Assembly (NCBI GenBank): GCA_030407085.1
Contig: CM059587.1
Span: forward strand, 28,493,001-28,557,000
Origin: Trichopria drosophilae
Lineage: Eukaryota > Arthropoda > Insecta > Hymenoptera > Diapriidae
Length of the DNA: 64,000 nucleotides
Direction of reading: 5' to 3'
Shown in pieces: positions 38,001 to 48,000 of this stretch. Position numbers and translations under genes: made by a program. Every line of letters starts with the position of its first letter. The stretch's first letter is position 1. The notes below the pieces were generated by a model, which was not told the DNA's origin, did not search any database, and saw only the letters and a list, made by a program, of their open reading frames with translations.

Positions 38001-40851
38001 CACTTCGAGATAATGAACGCTATTATTCATTCTGATGCTCTGCGAAATATCCTACAGAATATTCTGATTATAATGTTAATTTATTTTTCTTTATTGTAAG
38101 CTCAAATTTGAAATGAGCATTGTTCAAATTTTATAACAGTTGTAACTTTTTAATTCACGAATGTCCTCATCCAGCCTATATAAAAAAATATACATTTCGA
38201 ACTCTACGGCAGACACCAAGTATATTTGACATAGACTTGTATCTATAAAACAAAAAATAAGAAACTTCAAAATTAATTTCAAGCTTTTGCCAGAGAATAT
38301 TACATCGAATTTATATTATGAATGCCCAATAATAAGATGCTTGCTCCTATAATTTACACTATCCGTCCCTTAAATAAAAAGCACTATATTTTTAAGAAGA
38401 AAGTTTGAAAATACACCGGAATCAATACAATGTGTAATTACCATTTCGATACATAAGTATCACACGCAAGTTTCCATTTAGATATAGACATCTAAGCGTA
38501 GTATTTTCTGCTCATGTCATTCAGGTATGGTTTCAAAACCGAAGAGCCAAATATAGAAAACAAGAGAAACAGTTACAAAAAGCTCTTGCGCCTATACCTG
38601 CTTGCCAAGGTGCCATGATGAGGAATATATATCCTGGTGCAAGTAGGGGTTATCAACCATATCCACATCCACATAATAGTATAAACGGAATAAATCGTTA
38701 CCCACAGGTGCGTAGATAATTTCCTGCTATTAAATGTAAAATGTATAAATTAGTGACATTTCGCGAATTTGAAGAAGTATGTAATATGAACAAGTTGGTT
38801 TATTAGAGAGTTTATTAGAGAATTATTCTTGGACTATCGCGAAACATGTCCGAAATAAAATAGTCCATGTACCATTTATTAAATTTCTTTCCAATATATA
38901 ATCTCCACAAAAACGGGACGTAGTTTTTATTAAAACTTAATAAAATTTACAATATCGTCAGTACAGGTATGGACTACTTGAGTTATCATAACTCAGTATT
39001 AGAAATTTTAATTCCATTTTACGCGAAACCCTAGGCCTTTTAACGAAATTGTATTTAATAAAAAAATAAGTCTGCATCGCATAACTCCATTAATTGCTTA
39101 ATATCTGCTACATGTTTGTTAATCAATTTTCGAAATGCAAATGTTTCAGATGGGTACGACGTCCTATCCCAGTATGACCCAGCCATTTTCGATGTCGCAT
39201 TCGGCGACAAATATGTCGACGGTCACTGGAATGCGGCAAGATGCAATGGGTAAGTTTGCAATTACTTTATATGATATTTTCTCCATCATTTCTTCTATTA
39301 TATTTATAATGTCATTTGCGCTACAACAAACTTGTAATATGTTTTCCTGAATTTATCCGAAAATACCCGAAGTTGTGAAATAAATCAATGAGAATTACAC
39401 AGTATCAGGAAAATATTCGAGAAAAACGAGTATTTAAAATAAAGAATCAATATTTTACAAATTGTGTATTAAAATAACTCCCAAACTTGATTAGCAAAGT
39501 TTGGAAACGATTTCATGCAAGAACCTCGACCCGTCGTAAATGTTACAATAGACACTTCTTTGAAATCATAAATATAGGTGCAAATAGCACGCGTGGTGGG
39601 AAGCATGACCTACAAAAATATTATTGTGTTATTTGCAGATACACTATTGCCTAATAAAGGATTGATTGAAAAGAACTGCACATTGAGGCATATTTCATTG
39701 AAAACTCGTGGTTGATGTGCGATGAGTGACGAAATAATAGAATACAATCTTGGTAATTTATTTGGATATCCCTTCATATTTTAAATTTAAATTCTAATTG
39801 TACAAACCAGAATTTTGAAGAGAACTCAGGTATTTTGGTTCTTCAAGATTTACTGCATTAATATTAGGCAACTAACACAATGGTTCGCTATACAATTCTT
39901 TGATTCTAAGAAATAAATATGTTTACTTAGACAGGAACAGAAGTATGGATACTAACAATAATGGTGAACCTATTGCGTTTTATTGAAATGCAACACATAC
40001 TCCCGATATAAAAATGATCATCACAATACGTACACTATACAAAGTATCCAGAAATTGTAAAAAGAACAGATAAACTATTGTTTATTGTCTTTATCTCACG
40101 TGATGCTTTTTATGAAATTTGAATCAGTGCCATAAACAACATATCTGTGTCTCCATTAGCTAAGAAGTTTGATGGTGAGGAAAAGCTATGGAATTTAGAT
40201 ATATAGAAATAGTAGAAGCAACTAGGCTAGATAAAATGAAAACAAAATAAGAAAAGTCTCACCGCATGACACCACTGATATGAATCGTATGACTATATTT
40301 ACATATAAGACCTACAACTCCAACTTAACTAGCTCTTAAGATTAAGTGGAAAAGTCGCTATGCACATGCGTATGCGAATCATAAAGACTTGACTATGTTA
40401 CCTAATGCAGAGTCTAAATACATTCAATGACATACCATATCAGGTTCAAAACAGGCTTTGATAATTAAGAATGGAGCTGCCAACCCATACACAAATTTAC
40501 AGATTCCCTTTTGGTTCTTAATTTTAAATAAAATTTTAGGTTCTTATTGTACGTAATAGATCCTATTTTATAATAATTTGTTATATTGGCAAAATATTAA
40601 GTAAAAGAATAATTCAGATTTGAATCATTCAGTAAAAGAATTAATGTGATTTGATATTTAATATAGTAGTATCCTTTGATGAACGACTATTGTCTATCTT
40701 CCTATTCGATATAATTAACGACATTTTTCGCGATGATGTTTCAGGAATGTCGGCCGAGGATGAATGGTATAACAAGAGCATCTCAGCTCTAAGAATGAAT
40801 ACGGCTCATCATCCTAATCTCGCAGCGCCGATGCTTCAGTATCAAACATAA
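31921..40851 (+). CDS. Prop1: Paired-class homeodomain transcription factor, Prop1/unc-42-like (gene span, 5 coding exons, 5' end missing)
   Basis: Coding exons are 31921-32048, 37840-37947, 38525-38707, 39150-39249 and 40745-40851. All have AG/GT borders and matching phases, giving 207 residues plus a split first codon and ending at TAA 40849-40851. A complete 60-residue homeodomain starts at [10 protein letters not shown] (exon 1) and ends at [10 protein letters not shown] (exon 3), with WFQN giving Gln50, the paired-like class. Introns fall between homeodomain residues 10/11 and 46/47; the latter is common in this class. The RRHRTTF start, the [14 protein letters not shown] helix-2 region and [15 protein letters not shown] fit Prop1 / C. 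elegans UNC-42 better than Otx, Phox2, Alx or Prrx. The tail is rich in Met, Ser, Tyr and Pro and ends in an acidic/Trp motif, [15 protein letters not shown]. No paired domain is visible. The first visible exon begins in the middle of a codon behind a good polypyrimidine tract, so at least one upstream exon is missing. An ATG at 31884 reads into this exon, but its first 12 codons look intronic. Expected role: nuclear sequence-specific regulator; neuronal specification is inferred from unc-42. Confidence 0.9.
32975..33240 (+). pseudogene. Decayed mariner-type transposase fragment in the first homeobox intron
   Basis: Conceptual translation with frame changes gives [18 protein letters not shown] at about 33090-33155, then [14 protein letters not shown] at about 33160-33205. 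These match the order and spacing of the carboxy-terminal catalytic part of mariner transposases (HVAKxVKxxLExLxWE, then PDxxPSDYxLFRSL). The DD34D-type Asp before SDY survives as PDI. Stops and shifts make it non-functional. Terminal repeats were not found. Confidence 0.6.
34560..34912. repeat. Dispersed repeat sharing a GGCGGATCC core with 47.3 kb
   Basis: The 20-mer TTCAAAATGGCGGATCCAAG is at 34779-34798 and again at 47324-47343. Both are preceded by GGTTTTCGGAGTCGCTGATT or a close variant (GGTTTCGCAGTCGATGATTA at the second site), so the homology is longer than the exact match. A (TA)n tract at 34546-34567 lies just upstream. This is probably an old dispersed repeat of unknown class. Confidence 0.5.
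34913..35312 (-). mobile_element. tRNA-derived SINE with 9-bp target duplication
   Basis: Read on the minus strand, the element starts at 35303 with GGCTTCGTGGCTCAGGCGG, containing an A-box-like TGGCTCAGGCGG, and about 45 bases later GAGTTCGATCC, a good B box of an RNA polymerase III promoter. The tRNA-like head is followed by an unrelated body and a 15-A tail (T run at 34942-34956 on +). The direct repeat GATTTACAA flanks it at 34913-34921 and 35304-35312, consistent with LINE-driven insertion. The head does not fold as a proper tRNA, so it is not a tRNA gene. It lies inside the 5.8 kb homeobox intron, antisense to the gene. Confidence 0.8.
35474..36240. mobile_element. Non-autonomous DNA element with long terminal inverted repeats
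   Basis: The left arm, from 35474 to about 35575, contains AAGAATGGTAAAAGTGC and CTAGACTATCCGAAAAGTAA. The right arm, from about 36139 to 36240, is its reverse complement with few mismatches, for example TTACTTTTCGGATAGTCTAG. The 560-base interior is AT-rich and lacks a transposase. Size and structure fit a MITE or deletion derivative. It sits in the homeobox intron just downstream of the SINE. Target duplications were not resolved. Confidence 0.7.
37840..37947 (+). CDS. Prop1: Homeobox gene, homeodomain helix 1-2 exon
   Basis: Acceptor TTTTGTTTCAG ends at 37839 and donor CAG|GTAACA begins at 37948. The exon is 108 bases, 36 codons, phase 0 at both ends. It encodes homeodomain residues 11-46, with helix 1 [13 protein letters not shown], the HYPD turn, helix 2 [10 protein letters not shown] and the start of helix 3, NEARIQ. 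Symmetric phase 0 means skipping it would keep frame but destroy the homeodomain. Confidence 0.93.
38525..38707 (+). CDS. Prop1: Homeobox gene, recognition helix and proline/tyrosine tail exon
   Basis: Acceptor CATTCAG ends at 38524 and donor CAG|GTGCGTAG begins at 38708. The exon has 61 codons, phase 0 at both ends. It starts [17 protein letters not shown], the DNA-recognition helix with Gln50 and Asn51, and continues into [19 protein letters not shown] and a Gly/Tyr/Pro/His-rich stretch. The [12 protein letters not shown] segment directly after the homeodomain is a family-like feature of the Prop1/unc-42 group. Confidence 0.93.
39150..39249 (+). CDS. Prop1: Homeobox gene, Met/Ser/Thr-rich tail exon
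   Basis: Acceptor AATGTTTCAG ends at 39149 and the donor is strong, ATGG|GTAAGTTTG at 39249/39250. The exon is 100 bases, entering in phase 0 and leaving one base (G) for the next exon. It encodes [20 protein letters not shown] and then a Met/Ser/Thr/Gln-rich stretch. Such low-complexity tails are usually regulatory or activation regions; no fold is visible. If the intron were retained, translation would stop at TGA 39347-39349. Confidence 0.85.
40745..40851 (+). CDS. Prop1: Homeobox gene, terminal coding exon with [15 protein letters not shown] tail
   Basis: Acceptor GATGTTTCAG ends at 40744. The first two bases complete a Gly codon begun at 39249. The reading is [19 protein letters not shown], then a His/Pro/Ala-rich end finishing LQYQT and a TAA at 40849. 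GC content and codon balance differ sharply from the AT-rich flanks. The Trp-Tyr-Asn-Lys-Ser block followed by hydrophobic residues resembles the short conserved carboxy-terminal motifs (OAR-like) of paired-class homeoproteins, though it is not a textbook OAR. The same frame is open upstream to 40651, but the acceptor and phase argue for 40745. Confidence 0.85.
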
Positions 40852-41600
40852 TTTTAGGCGATACTAGCTGATCTGCGATTATCGCAGGTGTGACGTTTGC
40901 ACGACTGGGCAAGCGCAGCCACTGATTGATTACGCGGTTACGTTCGACTCGACGATAACGCTGGTTTCTACGATCGGTCACGGCGATAACTGTATCACGC
41001 TTGTAATTTCGTTTTGTTTTCGACGGAGTCGATTGGCAGGTTGAACCACGTCTCATTCTAGAAAAGTCAATTAGGTTCTCCATTCACTTTGCACGAATAC
41101 ACATCCACACTCTCAAACACATCCACAAATCCTAGGTAAATTTCGCAATTATACTGCCACATTAACGTCCAAATTATTTTTCTTGCAGTAATGTAATTAT
41201 ATCAAGATCGCTCCTTTCCTAATATTGCGTCGTTATCTTGGGTCAACGTCACAGTGGTGATCGAAAACGATGCAAAACAGCCCGCAAGTAGAATCCGAAC
41301 GGTGAATTCTACGAATTGAAGGGAAATACATTAAATGTACTCGTGTCTGATGCATCGGCGATTATGAGCCCGCGCAATATACTGACTAGCTTTTTTAGTG
41401 ACATTGAGCCAAGAAAATGTCACAAAAGTGTACAATCGTCGTTAGCTGTAAATGCCGAGAAGAGATAAGAATAATGTATTGTAAACCAGGAGATCATTAA
41501 GTGTTTGTCGTTTGTCATTCATTCTCCAGCCCGAGGATACGACGTACTCTTTCGTTAGTTTCTTCACAACGATCTTCAATAAATTCAATTTATGTTTATG
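40852..41600 (+). other. Probable 3' untranslated region of the homeobox gene with poly(A) signal
   Basis: Sequence after the stop codon is GC-richer than typical intergenic DNA here until about 41.5 kb. The first canonical AATAAA found downstream is at 41578-41583. The exact cleavage site cannot be read from sequence alone. Open frames on the other strand across 40814-41083 are treated as shadows. Confidence 0.5.
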
Positions 41601-41811
41601 AAAAATGAAAAAAACCAATGTATATATTACTACAAAATAGAGGTCAAGAAAGATAGATTCATAGTGTACTCAGCAGATATTATATTCTAGTGAATCCCAA
41701 TTTTTCACAATCCTATTCAAAACGTGCGCAATAGCCGCGATGTCACTTTGTCGCTTTATTCGAACGAGAGTTCGATTATGTTACTTCGAATAATGCGTTT
41801 ATTGGATAATG

Positions 41812-41814
<3 letters not shown>

Positions 41815-41842
<28 letters not shown>

Positions 41843-41892
41843 TGAGAGAGAGAAAAAGAGAGAAAGAGAGTATGTGTGTGAGAGAGAGAGAG
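41815..41892. repeat. (GA)n microsatellite with a GT interruption
   Basis: A purine-strand run of alternating A and G spans about 78 bases, interrupted by AAAA, AAAG and a short TATGTGTGTG. It lies about 0.2 kb after the probable homeobox poly(A) site. Open frames across it (Arg/Glu repeats one way, Ser/Leu the other) are artefacts of the repeat. Confidence 0.95.
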
Positions 41893-43233
41893 GACGGAGA
41901 GGCACGAACGATGCTGGCAGAGTGGTGTTCTTTCGGGTACGTTATTGACACCGTTACATCTGGAGCACACTGAATCAATGTCACAATTGGTGACTGAAAA
42001 GTGGGCAAATCCGATGATATGAACATCCCGGAATTTTCTTTGACGACAGCATTCATATGTGATAAAGTCAATCAGACTGATCTAACTTAGAAGTAACTGA
42101 TGAGCCGCCGTGTGATCGGACTTTTTTTATTTAACTTCGGGTCTTGATACACCTCCGTACAGCAAAAAATGAACTCGATATGATCCTAATGCGAAATGCA
42201 TTTGCAAAGTAGCGGGTTTAAATACAGACAGCGTATTACGAAATTAATGAGTTTCTGTAAGATGACACCAAGGTGGTCCATTATTGGAAGTGGGATTAAT
42301 ATATGTGGTAGTAAGGCTACCTTTTCCTAACAAGCTAGGTGGTGTAGGCATTTTCTTCAAACTACTAATTCAGACATTATATTTGAATCACAAACGTTAC
42401 ATTACAATACAATAAGTTTTTGCAATTTGGATCATATCCCATGCCTTTTACGGACTGTATCACTCGTTGCAATAAATTTGTTCTCCTTGATGGTATGGTG
42501 CAAGTCATTTTTTTATTCACGTTTTTTTTAATATTTTATAATCTGAATACTAGAGGAATGTAGACAATACAGTACCTCGTTCAATGAACGCACACATGAC
42601 GGTGCGCGAGTTCAAAAACCTAAGAGCTTTGGGGATTAGCATGTGTACCTGCTATAGATGCTTTTATGCGCCATACCAAGTTAAAAAAAATCCGATGTAT
42701 TATATTCTGAAGGTTGACGTGAGGCGCAGTGCTCTCAACCACACGTGCGCTGAATTTTTATCAACGTAATTGTTGCGATTCATTTTGCTGCATATTCTGC
42801 ATTAAAAGTATGTAGTCAAGGATGTGTCCCGCATCTCTGGTAGAGGGCACTGCGTTTTATCTTAGAAATCAAGACTTGAAGTGTACGGTTCAATGTTTTA
42901 TGCATTTATATCTTTTTCTATTGCACATTATTTTGTTAACACTACTCTGAAAGGGAATAAAATGTATTAAAGTTCCGATATCACCAAAAAGCTGCCTCAC
43001 AATGTTAATTACTGGCGTATCTTTATTTAAAGTCGCGGTCATAAGAATTGAAGTTAACTTTCTGGGATTCCCAGGAATTCCACCAGAATATTGTACATTA
43101 AATATTATCAAAACCGCAATAGAAATGTTAAATTATGCGCAAGTATGAACAAATAGGGAACTCGAAATTTCATCACATCTGTGAAGCGAATATATTCCTG
43201 GGGACTTGTTCATTGTTCAAGAAAACATTTCAG
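41893..43233. other. Intergenic stretch after the homeobox gene
   Basis: AT-rich with short chance open frames. I see no supported gene, element or RNA in it; upstream exons of the candidate at 43234 should be sought here. Confidence 0.6.
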
Positions 43234-43779
43234 TTTCTTACTGATTGAAAGTTATCAAGTAACAAAAAGGGAAGAAGACGAAGAAAGACTTCCTGTATCT
43301 CCAACTAACTGCAGTGCCGCACAGGTTTGTATTTTACTTTTGTACTTTCAGTTTTCTATCTCTAAAATATTAATTATTACACGGAAAAATTGTTTCTGTT
43401 CTTCACATGAGTTCAGTAAGTATATCTTTCCCAACACCACAGGTTTAGGATCATTACAAACTTTTTTGCTCTTAACACAAACTTTTAGGATAGTAGTATA
43501 TTGTTGTATAAGAACACAATAGTGTAATATTTTTAAACATGTTGCATTTTAAAATAAACTCTAAATTCAGTGATAAATTCAATATTATCACAATGAAAAC
43601 GTTTATTAATGTAAAACATGTAATATAAATTTTATTCATTCACGAAAATTGATTTATAAAATTTGGTACTTTGATGTAACGTATCCCAGGTCGAGGTAGC
43701 TACATTCGTTCGAGAAGTTAAACGTGAAACAAATCGATATAGCAATATTGGACCCATTCGAAGAGCGTTGCAGATGTAA
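43234..43779 (+). CDS. Possible terminal two exons of an unrecognised + strand gene
   Basis: Candidate exon 43234-43324 follows AACATTTCAG, ends CACAG|GTTTGT and reads FLLIESYQVTKREEDEERLP, then VSPTNCSAAQ. Candidate exon 43690-43779 follows TATCCCAG and reads VEVATFVREVKRETNRYSNI, then GPIRRALQM and TAA. Phases agree (0 to 0) and the base composition is more balanced than the AT-rich surroundings. The first exon needs two codon bases from an upstream exon that I could not find. I recognise no family. It could be the 3' end of an unknown gene, an alternative tail or chance. The acceptor of the second exon is weak. Confidence 0.3.
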
Positions 43780-44529
43780 AACCACTGATGGGTTCAGTGA
43801 GCTGAAACCACCGAACGCATTCGCTACGTGAGGTCAATTTCCGTGACGACTATGGGGTATTACAAGACAAAATTGATAATGTTCCGTTTCCGTTTTTTTT
43901 CTTCACTAATCAGATTTGATTAAAATATATAATTTATTCCGGATACATTATTAATTTATTTCGATATTAATCTAATTTTATGGATATATTAAATTTTGCA
44001 TATTTGTGTAAAAAATATTAGTTCTGCAAAACAACTTTGTAAAGGATATTTAAATTACATTAATTTTAGAAGAATGTTGGATGAAATGCCGATAGAAATT
44101 TTCATTTTAATTATCAGTGGTTTGCGATTTTCATCAACATCATTATTGATTTTATCAGTCTCCCTTCATCCCATTACCTTGGTAACATTTCAGCAAATAA
44201 AATTATCATGCGGCTTAATCTGATTTACCATAAAATTCATTTACTTTAGATAGTTCTACTTAATTGTAAAAAATGATTTTTGAGAATTTCTTTTATTTGA
44301 TAACGCCGTAGCATTAATTTACTGCCGCATATTGAGATAACTCCGTACAGACGTAATTTGACACGTCTCAAGTATCAAATTGAGCAATTTTGTTCAGAAA
44401 TTAATAAAATATTACAAAAGTTCATTTTAAATCATAAATTTAATAAATATTTGTTTATATTTTTATACTTTTCTAAAATGTTTCATTACACAGCCGTCCA
44501 ATAATTCAAGAATTTCTTGGTTTTCTTCA

Positions 44530-45010
44530 GAATCCAAATATGACCGCCAAAATATTCAGTTGGCTCTAGTTTTTGAGATATTGAACGTTAAACGGGTAAA
44601 AAACCGTGTTTTTGGACATTTTCGACATCTCTACTATGCGACGCAAAAATGCACAATAGCGTATCCAATATGTTCCAAGCACTTTTTTCGATTCGACTCA
44701 CTTCAAACTCGTTATTGTTTTGGCTTCTTTTCTAGAAAGACAGAAAAAATGTCCTAAAACCTTTTTTACCTCTTTGACCTTCAACCTGGGCAAAAAGAAG
44801 GTCCTAATCAACATTCTGGCGTTCATATTTGGATTATGCGAGGAAGATCCTATCGGAATTGACTCTTACCAGTGGACCACGGCATTTGTTTGGCAGTGAG
44901 TAGATACTAAAAAATGCCTAGATTCGAATTTTTGACCCCCTTGCCCTCCAATATCTCAAGAACTAGAGCCAATTGGCTATTTTGATGATCATATTTTGAG
45001 TCTAGAGCAA
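44530..45010. repeat. Repeat-like block with short inverted ends
   Basis: AGTTGGCTCTAGTTTTTGAG with ATATTG at about 44557-44582 is mirrored by CAATATCTCAAGAACTAGAG with CCAATT at about 44951-44976. The interior is GC-richer than the flanks, with chance frames only. Class unknown. Confidence 0.45.
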
Positions 45011-48000
45011 AATTCCTATCAGAATCGAATCTTACTTATAAGGCAAAAAAATTTAGTTGATCTGTGTTATTTATGGGTGATTCTTCAATGATGACCCATG
45101 ACTTTTTTTCGTTGCGAAATTGTTCAGACAACTATGGTTTTCAAGTTATTCCGAGTTAAAGTCAGCAAATAGAAGATATATTAGAAACCCAAGAAAATAC
45201 ACAGTAATTACAAAAGATTAAATCAATTACACAAACAGAAAGGAAAACTTGCGAATTTAAAAAAAGTAAGGTATTTTTAATGTTTACAGAAGAATTTTTA
45301 TGAAATACATTTTTTTTTTTCACTATTTAATCGTTTATTAAAAGTCAACTCACACTTTTACTGTTCATTTCGCATAATAATTGCTATCCGAATTTCCATG
45401 TAATGAACGGGCGCTGCGACTCATATTAAAGCTTCGACATTCTCTCATTTGCTCATTTAGCGGTTATTTAACATAATATCGTTATCAAAGTTTTAGCCCT
45501 AACAAACCTTTTTACAGTAAGCATTAATTCGTACTAAATATTAAGAAACCTATAAACCCAGTCGATAAACAAAATTCGAGATTTGAGAGAATCATTCTTC
45601 ACCGACCGATATGGAACCGAAAATTGTAAATTAAACTGCTTCTAACTGCTGTTGCAAAATATCGATCTCCTTACTACACAAAGAAAAAGCCGGCAACAAA
45701 AGATCAGAATATTCAAAATGATCCAATTATGACCAAAATATCAATGGTGACTTTCAAATAAGGTGTTTGAAATTTCGAAAAGTAAAAAGGGTGTTTTGCA
45801 GGAGATTTCTGTGTAAATTCATATTTTCTAACCGAGAACGTGATTTCAACGCAACAAGCCATAGAAAGTGGATAAAATATTTATCCTTTTTTTACATGTG
45901 CATCGAATATCCAAATGGCGGCTTATTTGCTGAAATGTTTTGAATATCCACAGTTCGGATGTTCTGAAGATTGTATTTACTGTTAAAAATACGAAGCGAA
46001 GTCGGTATCATATTTCACACCGTCGATGAGCGTATATATATATATAGCGGTGTCAATTATTCGGTGCGATATCAGTGCGATTGAACCACCGCATTTAACT
46101 CCAATCAAATAAATCACACCGATTTTACAGGCATGGGTGTTAAAATTGTAAATCGCTTGCATTTAAAAATTCTTTGAATGTAGGAATCGATGATTGCGCC
46201 GAAACTTTCATCCATCGTGTTCCTTGTCTCGATATCCGAATTTTCTGTAATAGTAGAACTTGTTCGCATATTGCTCCTGCTTCGAAATTCATCTCGGCTT
46301 CGTGATTGACCATTTGTCTACAAGACCTCTTAATGGTTAATGTATATAATTTATGAAATGTTTAGTATGTACAGATGTACTATCTCTCGTGTTCGACAAA
46401 CCACCACAGCGATGAGGAGCACAGTTGACAATGAGTGTATATATGTCGCCATTTTATGGAAAGTAGAGCGCATGCGCAAGATCATATAAACTTCATACCA
46501 CTATAGTTCACTAGTTTTACACCGCGAATGGATATCTATTAAAACTTTCACCGGTGTAAATATAAACACCAAAAACCATCGCACCTGACACCGGGCTGTT
46601 TCACACCGGCAAATTTTAAAGAGTTAATGTTTACAGAGGAAATAAACATTTCTTATAACCACTTTTGTGGTTACTGATTTCTAGTGGGCCCTGATTTTAC
46701 AATTATAATTTATTTAATCCATTTATTGCAATAATTTAATTAACAACTTTTAGCACAGATTTTGCCGTGCATTCAATTTACTTGAAATTTGATACTTAAA
46801 CTTTAAATTTTGAAATTAAAAATGGTCGGTGCATTCAGAACGAGAATTGAACCACAAAATTAAGTTGGAACGAAATTTGATAACTAGGGTATTTCAGGTC
46901 GCTGATTCTTCGAACAATGTGTATTTTCGTAGAAAATTGCTCAAATATACTGACGTAAAGTCAGTCCGCTGGGGGACATTTTTTGGAAGTCACAATTTTA
47001 GGTGGATTTTTTAGTTTAAATTCGTGGCGTTATTTATGGATATTTATGATACTGCGTTTAAGATCTTTCTCCTCCAACTCTTCGTTCAAAGTCAATTTTG
47101 AGAACACTAAAGACCTTACATTATAGTAAATGGAAACTTTTCAACTAATATATTAAACTAAAATAACAGGTGAATTTTCCAACTACCCTTATAATTGCAG
47201 TTTTTTAAAGGTAACAAACCTAATTTTCACAGAATATTTTGAATTTATCTCGCAATTTGTTTCACACTTGTTATCGGAGGTTTCGCAGTCGATGATTATA
47301 TATCTAAATTCAAATGTAAAAAATTCAAAATGGCGGATCCAAGTAGCTACTCGAGGCTTTCATATTCACTGGTCATCTTAAGCCATACTTTAAACATTCA
47401 AAATAGCGAATTTAAGTACCGATACTTTGAACAGAGGACCGTTTTGTACAAAACTATGCGCCAATTTTAATGTTTAAAATCTAACTTCAGATTCGAAAAC
47501 ATCGACACCAAATATTTCGGAGCAAGAAGTTTCAAACAATTTGTTATATTATTAAAAAATTGTTTCTGGAATTTAATTTTAATATTTGTTGACAAACAAA
47601 ACTACAACTATAGGGCGCGATACGTCCAATACTCTCTCGTTTCACAGAAAATTACTAAAAGGTATTTTTACTTTGCTAAGAATTAGATTTTAAGCATTTA
47701 ATTTAAAATTAGGAGGGGGTCCGACTTTTAATAAACTTTTATTGGTTTTATTTTTTTCTCTCCTTTAATTTTCAATGGAGTTACCTAAAATGTATTTTTT
47801 TACTGAATATGAGTATTAATTTCGTAGTCACAGGACTGAATCTTGAAGTACATTTTAGAAACTTTGAATTTTACATCTCTGGCCATTAAAGATAATTAAG
47901 GAAAGCATAAAATTCAGTAAAAATTCTGGGATTATTTTGAAGAAATTGAGCATTATGTTCCTGTATTTTACATCCAATTTACAATTCATTAACGCCCAAA

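Larger units (their letters stand above)
37948..40744 (+). other. Introns 2-4 of the homeobox gene
   Basis: Introns are 37948-38524 (577 bases), 38708-39149 (442 bases) and 39250-40744 (1495 bases), all GT-AG. They are AT-rich. I see no nested gene or recognisable mobile element in them. Confidence 0.8.

Noticed and set aside
40814..41083. 89-codon frame on the opposite strand of the last homeobox exon
   Set aside because: Shadow of the coding exon and GC-richer 3' UTR.
41724..42071. Arg/Glu-rich and Ser/Leu-rich frames on both strands
   Set aside because: Produced by the (GA)n microsatellite.
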